Shown piece after piece: positions 8,878 to 17,639 of a DNA stretch of 39,963 bases. The position numbers were made by a program, and so were the translations under genes. Position 1 is the stretch's first letter. The number at the start of each line of letters is the position of its first letter. Source of the DNA: Neobacillus kokaensis (lineage in GTDB: Bacteria > Bacillota > Bacilli > Bacillales > Cytobacillaceae); the NCBI RefSeq assembly GCF_014656545.1, contig NZ_BNDS01000002.1:204853-244815 (forward strand), in the 5' to 3' direction. The notes below the pieces were generated by a model. It saw only the letters and a program-made list of their open reading frames with translations, made no database searches and was not told the origin of the DNA.

Positions 8878-9649
8878 AGCGAATCACCTTAACAGGGTCG
8901 ATAAAACTTTCATCCTTTTTAACGGCAAAATAGTATTGACCCTTTGTTTTATCTTCACTAGCAGACCCTGACACCGTTCCAACCACTGTTCGTTTGTCGA
9001 TATATTCATATAATTTCACCTTAATACTTTCTAAATTCCCATACCACGTTTCCGATCCATCCCCATGCTGAACAATGACGGTTTTCCCTAGTCCTTCTTT
9101 GACTGCGGCAAAACTGACAAAGCCATCATTAATCACTTGAACCGGTGCTCCCTTTCCGGTCTCAATCATGATTCCTTGTCCATTCTTTTCAAAATTTTCG
9201 AGGAGTCTTCCTGTTACGGGAACAGCGCCGCTTTGAACCTCTTCTGTTTTACCTGCTTCGTTCTTCTCTGTGAATGGAAGCAAGGCTAGCGGTTTGCCAA
9301 ACTTATCCTCATACCATTTTGAAACTGTAGCAAACTTAAATTCCTTGTCCATTGTTTTGACAACGAAATTCTTCACAGGTTCCACTGCTGGAACTTGACT
9401 GCGGAACATGATGGCTACTACTAGGAACAACAGGATTGAAGCCAATACTTTGAAAAAGAGGACCTCTTTTTTAAACAATGGGTGCCCATCATCCCCTCCA
9501 CCAGATGGAGAAATATAATTGTAGCCATAGCTTTCATCATCATTACCAGGCCATAATAAATGCTGATCCTGGGTTTTGTCAGCTGTACCTTTTCCTTTTT
9601 TCCTTTTGGCAATTCTCCTCCGTATTTCGTCCGCTGAAGACCGCGCCAT
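8870..9649 (-). CDS. spoIVFA: SpoIVFA, regulator of SpoIVFB
   Basis: 259 residues from the ATG at 9649 (MARSSADEIRRRIAKRKKGKG), chosen because AAAGGA lies 9 bases upstream and the start matches the ADEIRKR opening of the B. subtilis protein. The frame is open for another 85 codons upstream, but that stretch is low complexity. One membrane segment is visible (EVLFFKVLASILLFLVVAIMF). The C-terminal domain (residues about 155-258) has the fold of an M23/LytM endopeptidase without its metal ligands (IVQHGDGSETWYGNLESIKV). It holds SpoIVFB inactive with BofA until SpoIVB cleaves it. Confidence 0.94.
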   Translation of the reverse strand: MARSSADEIRRRIAKRKKGKGTADKTQDQHLLWPGNDDESYGYNYISPSGGGDDGHPLFKKEVLFFKVLASILLFLVVAIMFRSQVPAVEPVKNFVVKTMDKEFKFATVSKWYEDKFGKPLALLPFTEKNEAGKTEEVQSGAVPVTGRLLENFEKNGQGIMIETGKGAPVQVINDGFVSFAAVKEGLGKTVIVQHGDGSETWYGNLESIKVKLYEYIDKRTVVGTVSGSASEDKTKGQYYFAVKKDESFIDPVKVIRFE

Positions 9650-9680
9650 ACCCATCAATCCTTTTCGAGCTATTTGTACA

Positions 9681-9709
9681 AGTCTATGAGGGGGATGGAG
9701 GGAGTATGA
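9681..9709 (-). promoter_or_regulatory. Sigma-E-like promoter of spoIVFAB
   Basis: Minus strand: -35 TCATACT (9703-9709), 6 of 7 to KMATATT, a 14-base spacer, and -10 CATAGACT (9681-9688), 7 of 8 to CATACANT. Transcription would start about 25 bases before the spoIVFA ATG at 9649. The spoIVF operon is sigma-E-dependent in B. subtilis. This also supports the short spoIVFA start. Confidence 0.68.
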
Positions 9710-9762
9710 CTTGATTGTGGAGGATTTTGTGGCTGGGGCGAGTTTTGGGTTTTTTATTAAGC

Positions 9763-9822
9763 GGTTTTGGCTTTTTTTCATGGGGTTTTGGCTTTTTTTC
9801 ATGGGGTTTTGGCTTTTTTTTT
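9763..9822. repeat. Tandem 21-bp repeat, nearly three copies
   Basis: Units start at 9763, 9784 and 9805; the plus-strand unit reads GGTTTTGGC, a T-run, then CATGG. The first two copies are identical and the third runs into a longer T-run. On the minus strand each unit is 7 codons (MKKSQNP), in frame with spoIVFA. Confidence 0.85.
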
Positions 9823-9861
9823 GACCCTTTTGGCTATTTAGACATTTTTTACCAATAAAAC

Positions 9862-9902
9862 ATAAATAAAAAGCCTGTCCACTACACAAAAAGCAGACAG
9901 GC
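9862..9902 (-). terminator. Terminator after minD
   Basis: Minus strand stem GCCTGTC (9902-9896) and GACAGGC (9879-9873), followed by TTTTTATTT. It ends the mreBCD-minCD unit 9 bases after the minD stop codon. Confidence 0.8.
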
Positions 9903-9910
9903 AAAATATT

Positions 9911-10714
9911 TTATCGTACACCAAAAAACTTTTTAATCCGGCCAAACATGCCTTTGTTTGCTTCTTCAAGCGGCTGGAGCGGGATCGATTCTCCGAGAAT
10001 CCTTCTGGCAATATTGCGGTAAGCAATGGAGGCTTTGCTATTTGGATTTAAAGCAATCGGCTCACCATGATTTGAAGCTCTGATGACCTCGTCATCGTCG
10101 GCAACAATGCCGATAAGACCTATTGATAAGTGTTCGGTAATTTCATCTAAATCTAGCATATCGCCATTTTTCATCATATGGTTGCGGATACGGTTCACGA
10201 TTAATTTCGGGGCTTCCATATGCTTTTCTTTTTCAAGCAGGCCAATTATTCTATCAGCATCACGAACGGCAGAAACTTCCGGTGTTGTCACTACGATCGC
10301 TTTGTCTGCACCTGCAACAGCATTCTTATAGCCCTGCTCAATGCCAGCAGGACAATCAATAATGATATAGTCATAGTCTTGTTTTAATTCATCCATCAGT
10401 TTCTTCATCTGATCGACTGTTACAGCATTTTTATCGACAGTTTGGGCAGCCGGCAATAAGTATAATAGGCCATCAAATCGTTTGTCTTTCACTAATGCTT
10501 GATGAATTTTGCACCGTCCATCGACCACATCAACAAGATCATAGATAATTCTGTTTTCAAGCCCCATTACGACATCCAAGTTTCGGAGACCGATGTCTGT
10601 ATCAACCAAGCATACTTTCTTGCCTTGAAGGGCGAGCGCTGTGCCAATATTGGCACTAGTTGTCGTTTTGCCGACGCCGCCCTTACCGGATGTAATTACG
10701 ATTGCTTCTCCCAC
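9911..10714 (-). CDS. minD: MinD, septum-site determining ATPase
   Basis: 267 residues. The deviant Walker A motif KGGVGKTT (residues 11-18) has the signature Lys11 of the ParA/MinD family. A switch motif (DYIIIDCPAGIEQGYKNA) follows. The C-terminus ends in an amphipathic membrane-targeting helix (MFGRIKKFFGVR). MinD recruits MinC to the membrane to block polar Z-rings; in bacilli DivIVA-MinJ positions it. It follows minC by one base and ends at a terminator. Confidence 0.98.
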   Translation of the reverse strand: MGEAIVITSGKGGVGKTTTSANIGTALALQGKKVCLVDTDIGLRNLDVVMGLENRIIYDLVDVVDGRCKIHQALVKDKRFDGLLYLLPAAQTVDKNAVTVDQMKKLMDELKQDYDYIIIDCPAGIEQGYKNAVAGADKAIVVTTPEVSAVRDADRIIGLLEKEKHMEAPKLIVNRIRNHMMKNGDMLDLDEITEHLSIGLIGIVADDDEVIRASNHGEPIALNPNSKASIAYRNIARRILGESIPLQPLEEANKGMFGRIKKFFGVR

Positions 10715-10715
10715 T

Positions 10716-11396
10716 TTAATGTCCCCCTTCTAATCTCGTTAAATCAGGTCTTAATTGGATTAAAACTTGTAATCTATCAATTTTGATTTGATGGTCCTCA
10801 TCTATGTAGGCACATTCCATTTCATGTTTTTCATCAACCGGAATGATATCTGGTGCCTGGTTTCGCACTTCGTTAATCATAAGCTGTGATGGTTTCATAC
10901 TAGAAGCCGCAATTACCGCCTGGTCGTTTCCATAACAGCCGGCATGGGCGATTCCTTTTAACGCTCCCATAACAAATATATTGCCCCCCGCGATAACTGT
11001 ACCGCCCGGATTAACATCGCCAATCAGCAATAAATCACCAGGAACTCTTAAAATCTGCCCGGAACGAATAATCTTTGAAACGGTTACAACCTCGTTTTCA
11101 GCCCGCAATTGATCCGCTTCTTCTCTCGTAATGACATTTGAAACAATGTCATCGACAACAAGATTCTTCTTTTGCCGAATCAGTTCTTTTAATTCATCTC
11201 GCTGTTCCTCGGTTACATAGCGGTTGCCGACTTCCAATTTTACAGAGATCAAGTGACGCTCATCTTGGGTTCTCGTGTTTGCCGAAAGCTTCTGATCTAA
11301 CTCCCGCTTTAACTCATCATAGGAACAACTGTCATCAAGTCGAAGAACCAGACCATCCTTTGTTCCTTTTATTGTAACATTTTGCCGTTTTTTCAT
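10716..11396 (-). CDS. minC: MinC, septum-site inhibitor
   Basis: 226 residues. The N-terminal domain (residues 1-100, starting [20 protein letters not shown]) inhibits FtsZ assembly. The C-terminal domain (residues 105-215) is the right-handed beta-helix that dimerises and binds MinD; its repeats show as [45 protein letters not shown]-type ribosome site before the ATG at 11396. The 122-base gap to mreD shows no terminator, so it is probably read from mreBCD as in B. subtilis. Confidence 0.97.
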   Translation of the reverse strand: MKKRQNVTIKGTKDGLVLRLDDSCSYDELKRELDQKLSANTRTQDERHLISVKLEVGNRYVTEEQRDELKELIRQKKNLVVDDIVSNVITREEADQLRAENEVVTVSKIIRSGQILRVPGDLLLIGDVNPGGTVIAGGNIFVMGALKGIAHAGCYGNDQAVIAASSMKPSQLMINEVRNQAPDIIPVDEKHEMECAYIDEDHQIKIDRLQVLIQLRPDLTRLEGGH

Positions 11397-11518
11397 GGAG
11401 AAAAATTCACCTCATAACTAAGAAAACAATTTCGGATCGCATACAAAGATGACCGACCTGAAGGATATATTTCCATATCTTAAATAAATTTCGACACGAA
11501 CTGTCCATTCTCCTTTTT

Positions 11519-12037
11519 TTATTCGTCTCTTAGTGCATCGGCATACTTTTCAAAATACCGTTTTAAAGGAAAAATGAAGATCAGCAAAAATGCCGCATTA
11601 AGGATTAAAGTAGGATATAAACGCAAATTTAAGAAATCTATGAATTCAAGGTTTGTTACATGAATTAAATAATCCATTTCATAAACGCCAACCTCCAGCA
11701 GTGCGATACCAAAAACCGAAACGACAAAGGCAACAATCATATTAGCCTGCAAAACATGCATGATTTTTGAAATGAGATAGGCGACGAATGGGAAAAGAAA
11801 TAAATAAATCCCAATAATTTCAATATAAACAATATCAAATATTAAGCCAAAAATGGCTGCATAAATGATCCCTTGTTTCCTGCCAACAAAAATTGTTAAC
11901 AAAAGCAATCCAGAAAATAAAAAACGCGGCGCTAGGATTCGATTTTGCCCGAGAACGTCCGCTGGTAAAAATTGAACAAAAAGACTTTCGGCAATAAAAA
12001 GCAGCATAAATAAAAGGGGAAGAAGGAATTTCCTCAC
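11519..12037 (-). CDS. mreD: MreD, rod-shape membrane protein
   Basis: 172 residues with five or six hydrophobic segments covering most of the chain (LLPLLFMLLFIAESLFV ... AAFLLIFIFPL). The start is GTG at 12037 and overlaps the mreC stop codon (GTGA), with GGAGGAATT as ribosome site. MreD is a conserved part of the elongasome with MreB, MreC and RodA; its precise role is unknown. Position after mreC makes the call secure despite weak sequence conservation. Confidence 0.94.
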   Translation of the reverse strand: MRKFLLPLLFMLLFIAESLFVQFLPADVLGQNRILAPRFLFSGLLLLTIFVGRKQGIIYAAIFGLIFDIVYIEIIGIYLFLFPFVAYLISKIMHVLQANMIVAFVVSVFGIALLEVGVYEMDYLIHVTNLEFIDFLNLRLYPTLILNAAFLLIFIFPLKRYFEKYADALRDE

Positions 12038-12918
12038 AATTCCTCCTCCTTCCCGTTTGATATATCTTTTTTAGCCGGCTGTGTCATTGAACGTTTAATG
12101 ATGACGACGTTTTGAATATCGTAAAAATCTGCCCCCGGCTTTACCAGTGCCATTTGGTTTAATCCGTATTGGTCTGTCTTCACGTCAACCACTTTTCCAA
12201 TCATCAAACCGCCGGGAAACACTCCGCCCAACCCGGAGGTTGTAACAGTTTGTCCCTTTTCCACTTTAGCCCCTGAGGGAATGCTTTTGATTTGGAGCAG
12301 TTTTTCCTTATTGTCAAAACCTTGGACAAAGCCATATACGTTTGATTTCTTTCCTTGAATCACAGCAGAAATCCGATTTTTCGGATCCATTGCACTTAAC
12401 AGCTGTACGGTTGAACTAAACTGATTGACACTTTTCACTTTTCCAATCAGTCCGTTGGCCGTAATTACAGCCATATTTTTGTTAATTCCTTTTAAACTTC
12501 CTTTGTCAATAATAATCATTTCATGCCAACGATCAGGATTCCTGCCAATAACAGTAGCTGGTTGTGTTTCATAATCTCTCAGGGTCTTTGTTTCACCGAG
12601 AATGTCACGTAAGTCACTATTATCTTTTTTCAGCGCTTGAACTTCTGCCTCAAGGCTGGCAATTTTTTCAACCCGTGATTTTAATTCCTTATTCTCATTA
12701 TATGTATTTTGCAAGTCCTGAAGATTTTCAAAAAAGCCCGCAATATAGTTGGCAGGCTTTGAAACAAGGGATTGAACCCAGCCGGTCGTGTCTTTGACAA
12801 ATTGCTCCGGCCAGGATAGTTTCTCTCTCTCCCTTAAAGAAAACCCAATCAATGCCACGAGAACAATAATGCTGACTAGCAAAATGATCAGACGTTTATT
12901 CAAAAAGAACTGTGGCAT
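12034..12918 (-). CDS. mreC: MreC, rod-shape determining protein
   Basis: 294 residues. One membrane anchor near the N-terminus (RLIILLVSIIVLVALIGF) is followed by a coiled coil (residues about 65-110: FFENLQDLQNTYNENKELKSRVEKI) and two six-stranded beta-barrels (NPDRWHEMIIIDKGSLKGI ... GLGGVFPGGLMIGKVVDV). It organises the lateral wall synthesis complex outside the membrane. It sits 19 bases after mreB and overlaps mreD by 4 bases. Confidence 0.97.
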   Translation of the reverse strand: MPQFFLNKRLIILLVSIIVLVALIGFSLREREKLSWPEQFVKDTTGWVQSLVSKPANYIAGFFENLQDLQNTYNENKELKSRVEKIASLEAEVQALKKDNSDLRDILGETKTLRDYETQPATVIGRNPDRWHEMIIIDKGSLKGINKNMAVITANGLIGKVKSVNQFSSTVQLLSAMDPKNRISAVIQGKKSNVYGFVQGFDNKEKLLQIKSIPSGAKVEKGQTVTTSGLGGVFPGGLMIGKVVDVKTDQYGLNQMALVKPGADFYDIQNVVIIKRSMTQPAKKDISNGKEEEL

Positions 12919-12937
12919 GATGATACACCTCTATTAT

Positions 12938-13960
12938 CTATCTAGATTCTTTCGCTTTGTTTTTAAATAACTGAATGTTATCCAGCGCTTTACCCGTTCC
13001 TATTGCTACACAGTCAAGCGGGTTTTCAGCAATTAATACAGGCATTTTGGTTTCTTCGCTGATAACTCTGTCTAAATTCCGCAGCAGCGCTCCGCCGCCC
13101 GTTAAGACAATCCCGCGGTCCATAATATCAGCCGCAAGTTCAGGCGGGGTTTTTTCTAATGTATTTTTCACTGCCTCCACGATGGAGTACACTGTGTCAT
13201 TCAAAGCAGATGCAATTTCTTTTGGCGTAATTTCAATAGTCTTAGGAAGGCCGGTTAATAAATCACGGCCGCGGATTTCCATATTATCAATGCCCTCAGG
13301 AATACCAGCCGAACCAATTTCCATCTTAATGGTTTCCGCAGTCCGGTCGCCAATCAATAAATTATAATTTTTTCTAATATAAGTAATAACGGCTTCGTCC
13401 ATTTCGTCACCAGCTACACGAATTGATTGGCTGGTCACAATTCCTCCTAAGGAAATAATCGCAACCTCTGTCGTACCCCCGCCGATATCAACAACCATGC
13501 TGCCGGTAGGCTCCCAAACCGGCAGATTAGCACCAATTGCCGCTGCAAACGGTTCTTCAATGGTATACGCGTCCTTAGCCCCAGCTTGTCTTGTTGCATC
13601 GATAACGGCTCTTTCCTCAACAGCTGTAATTCCTGATGGTACACAAACCATGACATATGGCTTACCAGCGAATGGTCCTTTATTTTTAATCGCCTGACGA
13701 ATCAAATGCTTCATTAATGCTGATGTCGTTTCAAAATCAGCAATAACCCCGTCCTTCATAGGTCTAAGGGCCACTACGTTTCCTGGTGTCCGGCCGATCA
13801 TATTTTTTGCGTCATTCCCGACAGCGACAATGCTTTTTGTATCAGTTTGTAATGCCACGACAGATGGCTCGCGCAATACAATTCCTTTCCCTTTCACATA
13901 CACAAGGGTATTCGCAGTACCCAAGTCAATCCCAAGATCTTTTGTTCCAATACCAAACAT
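12938..13960 (-). CDS. mreB: MreB, actin-like cell shape protein
   Basis: 340 residues. Actin-family phosphate-binding motifs are present: [16 protein letters not shown] at residues 7-22, [13 protein letters not shown] in the middle and [12 protein letters not shown] near residue 290. MreB filaments move along the membrane and direct peptidoglycan insertion. The ATG at 13960 follows AAAGGGAG. It is the first gene of mreBCD-minCD, with its own promoter just after radC. Confidence 0.98.
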   Translation of the reverse strand: MFGIGTKDLGIDLGTANTLVYVKGKGIVLREPSVVALQTDTKSIVAVGNDAKNMIGRTPGNVVALRPMKDGVIADFETTSALMKHLIRQAIKNKGPFAGKPYVMVCVPSGITAVEERAVIDATRQAGAKDAYTIEEPFAAAIGANLPVWEPTGSMVVDIGGGTTEVAIISLGGIVTSQSIRVAGDEMDEAVITYIRKNYNLLIGDRTAETIKMEIGSAGIPEGIDNMEIRGRDLLTGLPKTIEITPKEIASALNDTVYSIVEAVKNTLEKTPPELAADIMDRGIVLTGGGALLRNLDRVISEETKMPVLIAENPLDCVAIGTGKALDNIQLFKNKAKESR

Positions 13961-14077
13961 AATGCTGTATCTCCCTTTCTGATACGAATTGCTTAAAAAT
14001 TAGGCAAGTAATGACTTTTATATCATGTCTAAATAGTTAAGTTTGTAATAGCTATTCCAAAAAAGTAGTCCTAAAAA

Positions 14078-14107
14078 ATCATAAACAATATTATAACGCA
14101 ACGTCAA
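14078..14107 (-). promoter_or_regulatory. Sigma-A promoter of mreBCD-minCD
   Basis: Minus strand: -35 TTGACG (14102-14107), 18-base spacer, -10 TATGAT (14078-14083). A second TATAAT lies inside the spacer. The leader before mreB would be about 110 bases. It starts immediately after the radC stop codon. Confidence 0.6.
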
Positions 14108-14121
14108 ATAAAAACATAGGA

Positions 14122-14817
14122 TTATATATATCCTTTTTCCTTCAAACTGACAAACTTATTTTCTCCGATGATCAAGTGATCGAGGAGATCAATGCCGATG
14201 ATTTTCCCGCATTCAACTAAACGCTTGGTCACTTCAATATCCTCACGGCTTGGCGACGGGTCGCCTGAAGGGTGATTATGCAGCGCAATAACAGAAGCCG
14301 CAGACCGTTTTAAGGCTTCGCGGAAAACCTCCCGGGGATGGACGATGGAGGCATTTAAGCTGCCGATAAAAATAGTCTGTTTATGGATGACCTGATTTTT
14401 CGTATTTAAGTACAGGCAGACAAAATGCTCCTGTGTTAAAAAGCGCATATCGTTCATCACATAATTGGCGCCGTCTTCCGGCGAGCGGATCACATAGCGG
14501 TCAGTGTAATTCAGATTGGCAATCCTTCTGCCAATTTCAACTGCGGCAAGCAGTTGAATTGCCTTGGCTGAACCGATCCCTTTAATTTCTGTCATTTCTT
14601 CCAATGTAGCCGATTTCAACTGCCTTAACCCTTCAAAATGGGTCAAGAGCCGGTTGGCTAATTGCAGTACCGACTCATCCTTCGTTCCGTTCCTTAACAG
14701 TATCGCAATTAGCTCATGGTTCGATAGGCTCCCAGGGCCATGTTGAATAAACCGTTCCCTTGGCCGTTCATCCTGCGGAAAATCACGAATCATTAATGTT
14801 TTCGTATTTGTAGACAC
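14122..14817 (-). CDS. radC: RadC family protein (JAB/MPN domain)
   Basis: 231 residues from a GTG at 14817 with GGGAGG upstream. Residues 1-100 contain a helix-hairpin-helix (LEEMTEIKGIGSAKAIQLLAAVEIGRR). The C-terminal half is the MPN domain with the JAMM zinc motif HNHPSGDPSPSRED. A role in DNA repair was proposed but B. subtilis radC mutants show no repair defect, so the function is open. It follows maf by 37 bases and is probably in its operon. Confidence 0.96.
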   Translation of the reverse strand: MSTNTKTLMIRDFPQDERPRERFIQHGPGSLSNHELIAILLRNGTKDESVLQLANRLLTHFEGLRQLKSATLEEMTEIKGIGSAKAIQLLAAVEIGRRIANLNYTDRYVIRSPEDGANYVMNDMRFLTQEHFVCLYLNTKNQVIHKQTIFIGSLNASIVHPREVFREALKRSAASVIALHNHPSGDPSPSREDIEVTKRLVECGKIIGIDLLDHLIIGENKFVSLKEKGYI

Positions 14818-14854
14818 ACCTTTTCCTCCCTTATTGTTCGGGAGTTAATGATGG

Positions 14855-15427
14855 CTAATACGGCAGCTGATAGCCTAACCGTTTCAATTCCCTTATCGTC
14901 CGTGAAACAGGCAGTCCGACAACCGCAAAATAGTCCCCGTGTATTTTTTTGACAAGCATGCTCCCTAGCTGCTGTATACCATATGCCCCTGCTTTATCAA
15001 GCGGTTCGCCAGTTTTTACATATGACCGTATCATGTCTTCTGTTAACTCCCAAAACCATACTTCTGTTTTTTCGTAAAACCTTGTCGAGTTTTCTTTTGA
15101 GACAATGGATACACCTGTGTAGACATCATGCTGTTTACCTGAAAGAGTTTGTAGCATTGAAATAGCTTCTGCCTCATCTGCTGGCTTCCCTAGGATTTGA
15201 TTATTCGCAACCACAACCGTGTCTGAGCCAATCACAAGAGCATCCTGGTTTTCTTGAAAAACCTTCCTCGCTTTGCGGTCAGCTAATTCCATAACGACTT
15301 CTTCCGGTGAAAGCCTTGGGTCAAAGCTTTCATCTACTTCACTGCTTGATATTGCGAATGATAGATGGAGATTTTCTAGAAGTTCTTTTCGCCGTGGAGA
15401 AGAAGAGGCTAAAATGAGGTTCTGCAT
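14855..15427 (-). CDS. maf: Maf, nucleoside triphosphate pyrophosphatase
   Basis: 190 residues opening LILASSSPRRKELLENL, the Maf signature, with the catalytic DTVV stretch (ALVIGSDTVVVANNQILGKP) in the middle. Maf hydrolyses dTTP, UTP or modified pyrimidine NTPs and is linked to septum arrest in B. subtilis. ATG at 15427 with AAGGTGATG upstream. It has its own promoter and runs into radC. Confidence 0.96.
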   Translation of the reverse strand: MQNLILASSSPRRKELLENLHLSFAISSSEVDESFDPRLSPEEVVMELADRKARKVFQENQDALVIGSDTVVVANNQILGKPADEAEAISMLQTLSGKQHDVYTGVSIVSKENSTRFYEKTEVWFWELTEDMIRSYVKTGEPLDKAGAYGIQQLGSMLVKKIHGDYFAVVGLPVSRTIRELKRLGYQLPY

Positions 15428-15470
15428 GTCATCACCTTACCTTTTTGCTTCTATAGGGAGATACAAGTTA

Positions 15471-15499
15471 ATCGTATCAGAAATTATAGAAGCAAACAA
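15471..15499 (-). promoter_or_regulatory. Sigma-A promoter of maf-radC
   Basis: Minus strand: -35 TTGTTT (15494-15499), exact 17-base spacer, -10 TACGAT (15471-15476). It lies about 44 bases before the maf ATG. Confidence 0.55.
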
Positions 15500-15573
15500 T
15501 TTTTATATGATTAAAATTTGATGAAATTTGTAAAATTATGCAGAGGTTTTAACTTCTTCCTGTTTTACACTTC

Positions 15574-15604
15574 AAAAAGCCTGCCCCTTTTGGACAGGCT
15601 TTTG
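15574..15604 (-). terminator. Terminator after spoIIB
   Basis: Minus strand stem AAAAGCCTGTCC and GGGCAGGCTTTTT (one G-T pair) with a short loop. It lies about 53 bases after the spoIIB stop codon and separates spoIIB from maf. Confidence 0.85.
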
Positions 15605-15656
15605 TGAAAAAATTTCCCGGAAAATAGTGACTTTTGACACTGGCTATATAAAAATA

Positions 15657-16742
15657 CTATAACCAATAATAGACAGCTAAGAAATTCAATAAATGCTGCT
15701 GGGCTTCGGTTAAGCTCTTAGGATCCTTTGATGCTTCAAAGTTTCTTACTTTTTCTTGAGCACCCTGTAACGCCGTTTTTAGACTCGTTACTTTTTTATT
15801 TTTTATTCCGCTGTCATTCAATTGCTTTTCAATAACAGCTAGTGAGCTTGCTCCTTCAGCAGGTAACTCATTCGTCAAAAGGGCGCTTGAAGTTACTAAG
15901 GATAGTGTTTCATAAATCGTTGGGACCGCCTCTAAAAAATTCTTCTCATTTGAGCTGAGGCCGGAAATAGTCTTTTCATCGATTAAAAGCGGCTTAGCAA
16001 AGACATCTTCCACACCGTTTTGTTTATATTGCGCCCCTAATGACTTGGCGCTTTCAATTGAATCGGCAACACCGAGAAATAAATAGAAATTATTATCAAT
16101 CTCGATAATTTCGGAAGGAACACCAATAGATGCTAGTTTATCTGATATTTCTGCAGCACCATCTTTTGATCCAAAAACTCCGCCCTGTATAACAAAAGCT
16201 GTTTGCTGGTTAATTTCCGCCGAAGCCGTATTTACCATTGATTGCTTAGGATTGTCCGTTTTCGGTTCCTCTATCGTGACGGGATCGGTTACCACCTTTT
16301 CAGCTGGTGTACCATTCAGCAATTTAAGCATGAAAACCCCAATCGTTGTACCAATCAGGACCGCGAAAACAGCAGTAATCAATATAGAACTGACCGGCTT
16401 GCCATTCTTCTTTTTATAATAACTTGAAAAAGAGACTGTTTTTTTACCGGTGGTTTTATGGGGTCCTTTTCCTTTACCCTTGCTGCTTGGGGCTTTCATC
16501 TCTTCCACTTCATTCTCTAACGAATCCGGAATGATCCAGTCAAAGCTTTCATCCTCATTTTCTTGTGCGGCGGCGGTTTCTAGCATTGCCTCCTCTTCAA
16601 TTTGCTCCGGGTGCAATTCTACTATTGGAGGATTTTGTACTGTGTTCTCCTCTGTCTCGGCTTTATGAAGCTCTTCCTGATAGGTTCTATTGTCTCCATT
16701 TATTTTAATTGTGATTGTATTGCCCTTTTTAGGCCTGTCCAC
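15657..16742 (-). CDS. spoIIB: SpoIIB, engulfment protein (SPOR-like)
   Basis: 361 residues from the GTG at 16742, chosen because AAAGGAG lies exactly 8 bases upstream; the frame extends 8 codons further to a TTG with no ribosome site. The N-terminus is cytoplasmic (PKKGNTITIKINGDNRTYQEE), then an acidic linker, one membrane segment (VSSILITAVFAVLIGTTIGVFML, residues about 125-147) and an outer SPOR-like domain (AFVIQGGVFGSKDGAAEISDKLASIGVPSEI). SpoIIB localises to the septum and helps septal peptidoglycan degradation during engulfment. The C-terminal helical region (residues 260-361) makes it longer than the B. subtilis protein. Position between maf and the prepilin peptidase region supports the call. 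Confidence 0.9.
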   Translation of the reverse strand: MDRPKKGNTITIKINGDNRTYQEELHKAETEENTVQNPPIVELHPEQIEEEAMLETAAAQENEDESFDWIIPDSLENEVEEMKAPSSKGKGKGPHKTTGKKTVSFSSYYKKKNGKPVSSILITAVFAVLIGTTIGVFMLKLLNGTPAEKVVTDPVTIEEPKTDNPKQSMVNTASAEINQQTAFVIQGGVFGSKDGAAEISDKLASIGVPSEIIEIDNNFYLFLGVADSIESAKSLGAQYKQNGVEDVFAKPLLIDEKTISGLSSNEKNFLEAVPTIYETLSLVTSSALLTNELPAEGASSLAVIEKQLNDSGIKNKKVTSLKTALQGAQEKVRNFEASKDPKSLTEAQQHLLNFLAVYYWL

Positions 16743-16797
16743 AGCTCGTACTCCTTTCTCTACCAAAAGTTAATTTGTTCCATCCTATCATAAAGGC

Positions 16798-16832
16798 AAA
16801 AAAAAATAACAAGACTTTTGTCGTCTTGTTAT
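16798..16832 (-). terminator. Terminator of the pilus operon
   Basis: A perfect 10-bp stem, ATAACAAGAC (16806-16815) and GTCTTGTTAT (16823-16832), with a 7-base loop and nine T on the minus strand. It ends the pilO transcript about 45 bases after the stop codon. Confidence 0.93.
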
Positions 16833-16877
16833 CGTAGAGTTTCGCCAAAATATCGGAAAGTTTGCAAGCACTACTAA

Positions 16878-17639
16878 CTATGGCTTATTGGTAACAACCG
16901 GAAACTGGGACAACGGATTATCCTTACCCGCGGGTTTCAGTGAGTCGATTTTTGGCAGGTCTGCAGCCAAGTCCGTTAAATCGGGCATATAAAACGAGGA
17001 AATGGTCAGGCTGAAGGTTAACGGCTGATCCTCTTGATCAACAGTTGTGACTTCCTTTCCCCCAGAGTAACTAATAGACTCTACCACGACAATCCGCTTC
17101 AAAGATTCGATTGTTCCCACAAACTTTTCAAAATCTCTGTAGCTCGGTGATTCCACTGCTAAGTTAACCGTTACTTTTTTCATTCCTGCAGGTGTGGGCG
17201 GCGCTGCAGGCTGACCGTCTGTGTTTTGAGCGGCCTGATTTGCTGTATCCTGGTTCGCTGCGGCATTTTGCTGCCCATTAGCCTGGTCCGTTCCTGTACC
17301 TACATCTGCATCCTTTGCAAAACCCATGGAGTTAATTTTGCTGTTTGAAAGCGTTTCGGCTTTTTCTAAGTCTAAAATAAGCTGCTCCACTAGGGATTTT
17401 ACAGGAAGCTTTTTCTGTAATTCTCTTGTGTCTTCAACTGTTTTATTGGCATCTACCGTTTTTTTCTGAGTGGCAATCTCCAAAAGCTTTTGCTCGGATT
17501 GCAGTGATTCCTGCTTTAACTTCAAATCAGATTTTAAGGGCGAAAGGAAAATAAACTGAGCAATTACGATGACCAATACCACAATAAGTGCACCTGCTCC
17601 AATGATCAGATTATTCCTTTTGGAGGCACTAAGCTTCAT
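16878..17639 (-). CDS. pilO: PilO-like type IV pilus assembly protein
   Basis: 253 residues. One membrane anchor (NLIIGAGALIVVLVIVIAQFIFL, residues 10-32) is followed by a coiled coil (residues 35-75), a Gln/Ala/Asn-rich linker (residues about 112-148) and a ferredoxin-like PilO domain (MKKVTVNLAVESPSYRDFEKFVGTIESLKRIVVVESISY). PilO pairs with PilN to form the inner alignment ring that links PilM to the platform. It overlaps pilN by 4 bases and is the last gene of the operon. The sequence is divergent; order and topology carry the call. Confidence 0.85.
   Translation of the reverse strand: MKLSASKRNNLIIGAGALIVVLVIVIAQFIFLSPLKSDLKLKQESLQSEQKLLEIATQKKTVDANKTVEDTRELQKKLPVKSLVEQLILDLEKAETLSNSKINSMGFAKDADVGTGTDQANGQQNAAANQDTANQAAQNTDGQPAAPPTPAGMKKVTVNLAVESPSYRDFEKFVGTIESLKRIVVVESISYSGGKEVTTVDQEDQPLTFSLTISSFYMPDLTDLAADLPKIDSLKPAGKDNPLSQFPVVTNKP

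Noticed and set aside
9793..9822. T-run repeats read as a terminator
   Set aside because: No stem precedes the T-runs on either strand; they are part of the 21-bp tandem repeat.
9763..9822. CRISPR-like array
   Set aside because: Direct 21-bp repeats without spacers and no cas genes. No CRISPR array is visible anywhere in the window.
9650..9904. N-terminal extension of SpoIVFA starting near 9904
   Set aside because: Repetitive and low complexity, overlaps the minD terminator and a sigma-E-like promoter; the family start MARSSADEIRRR has its own ribosome site.
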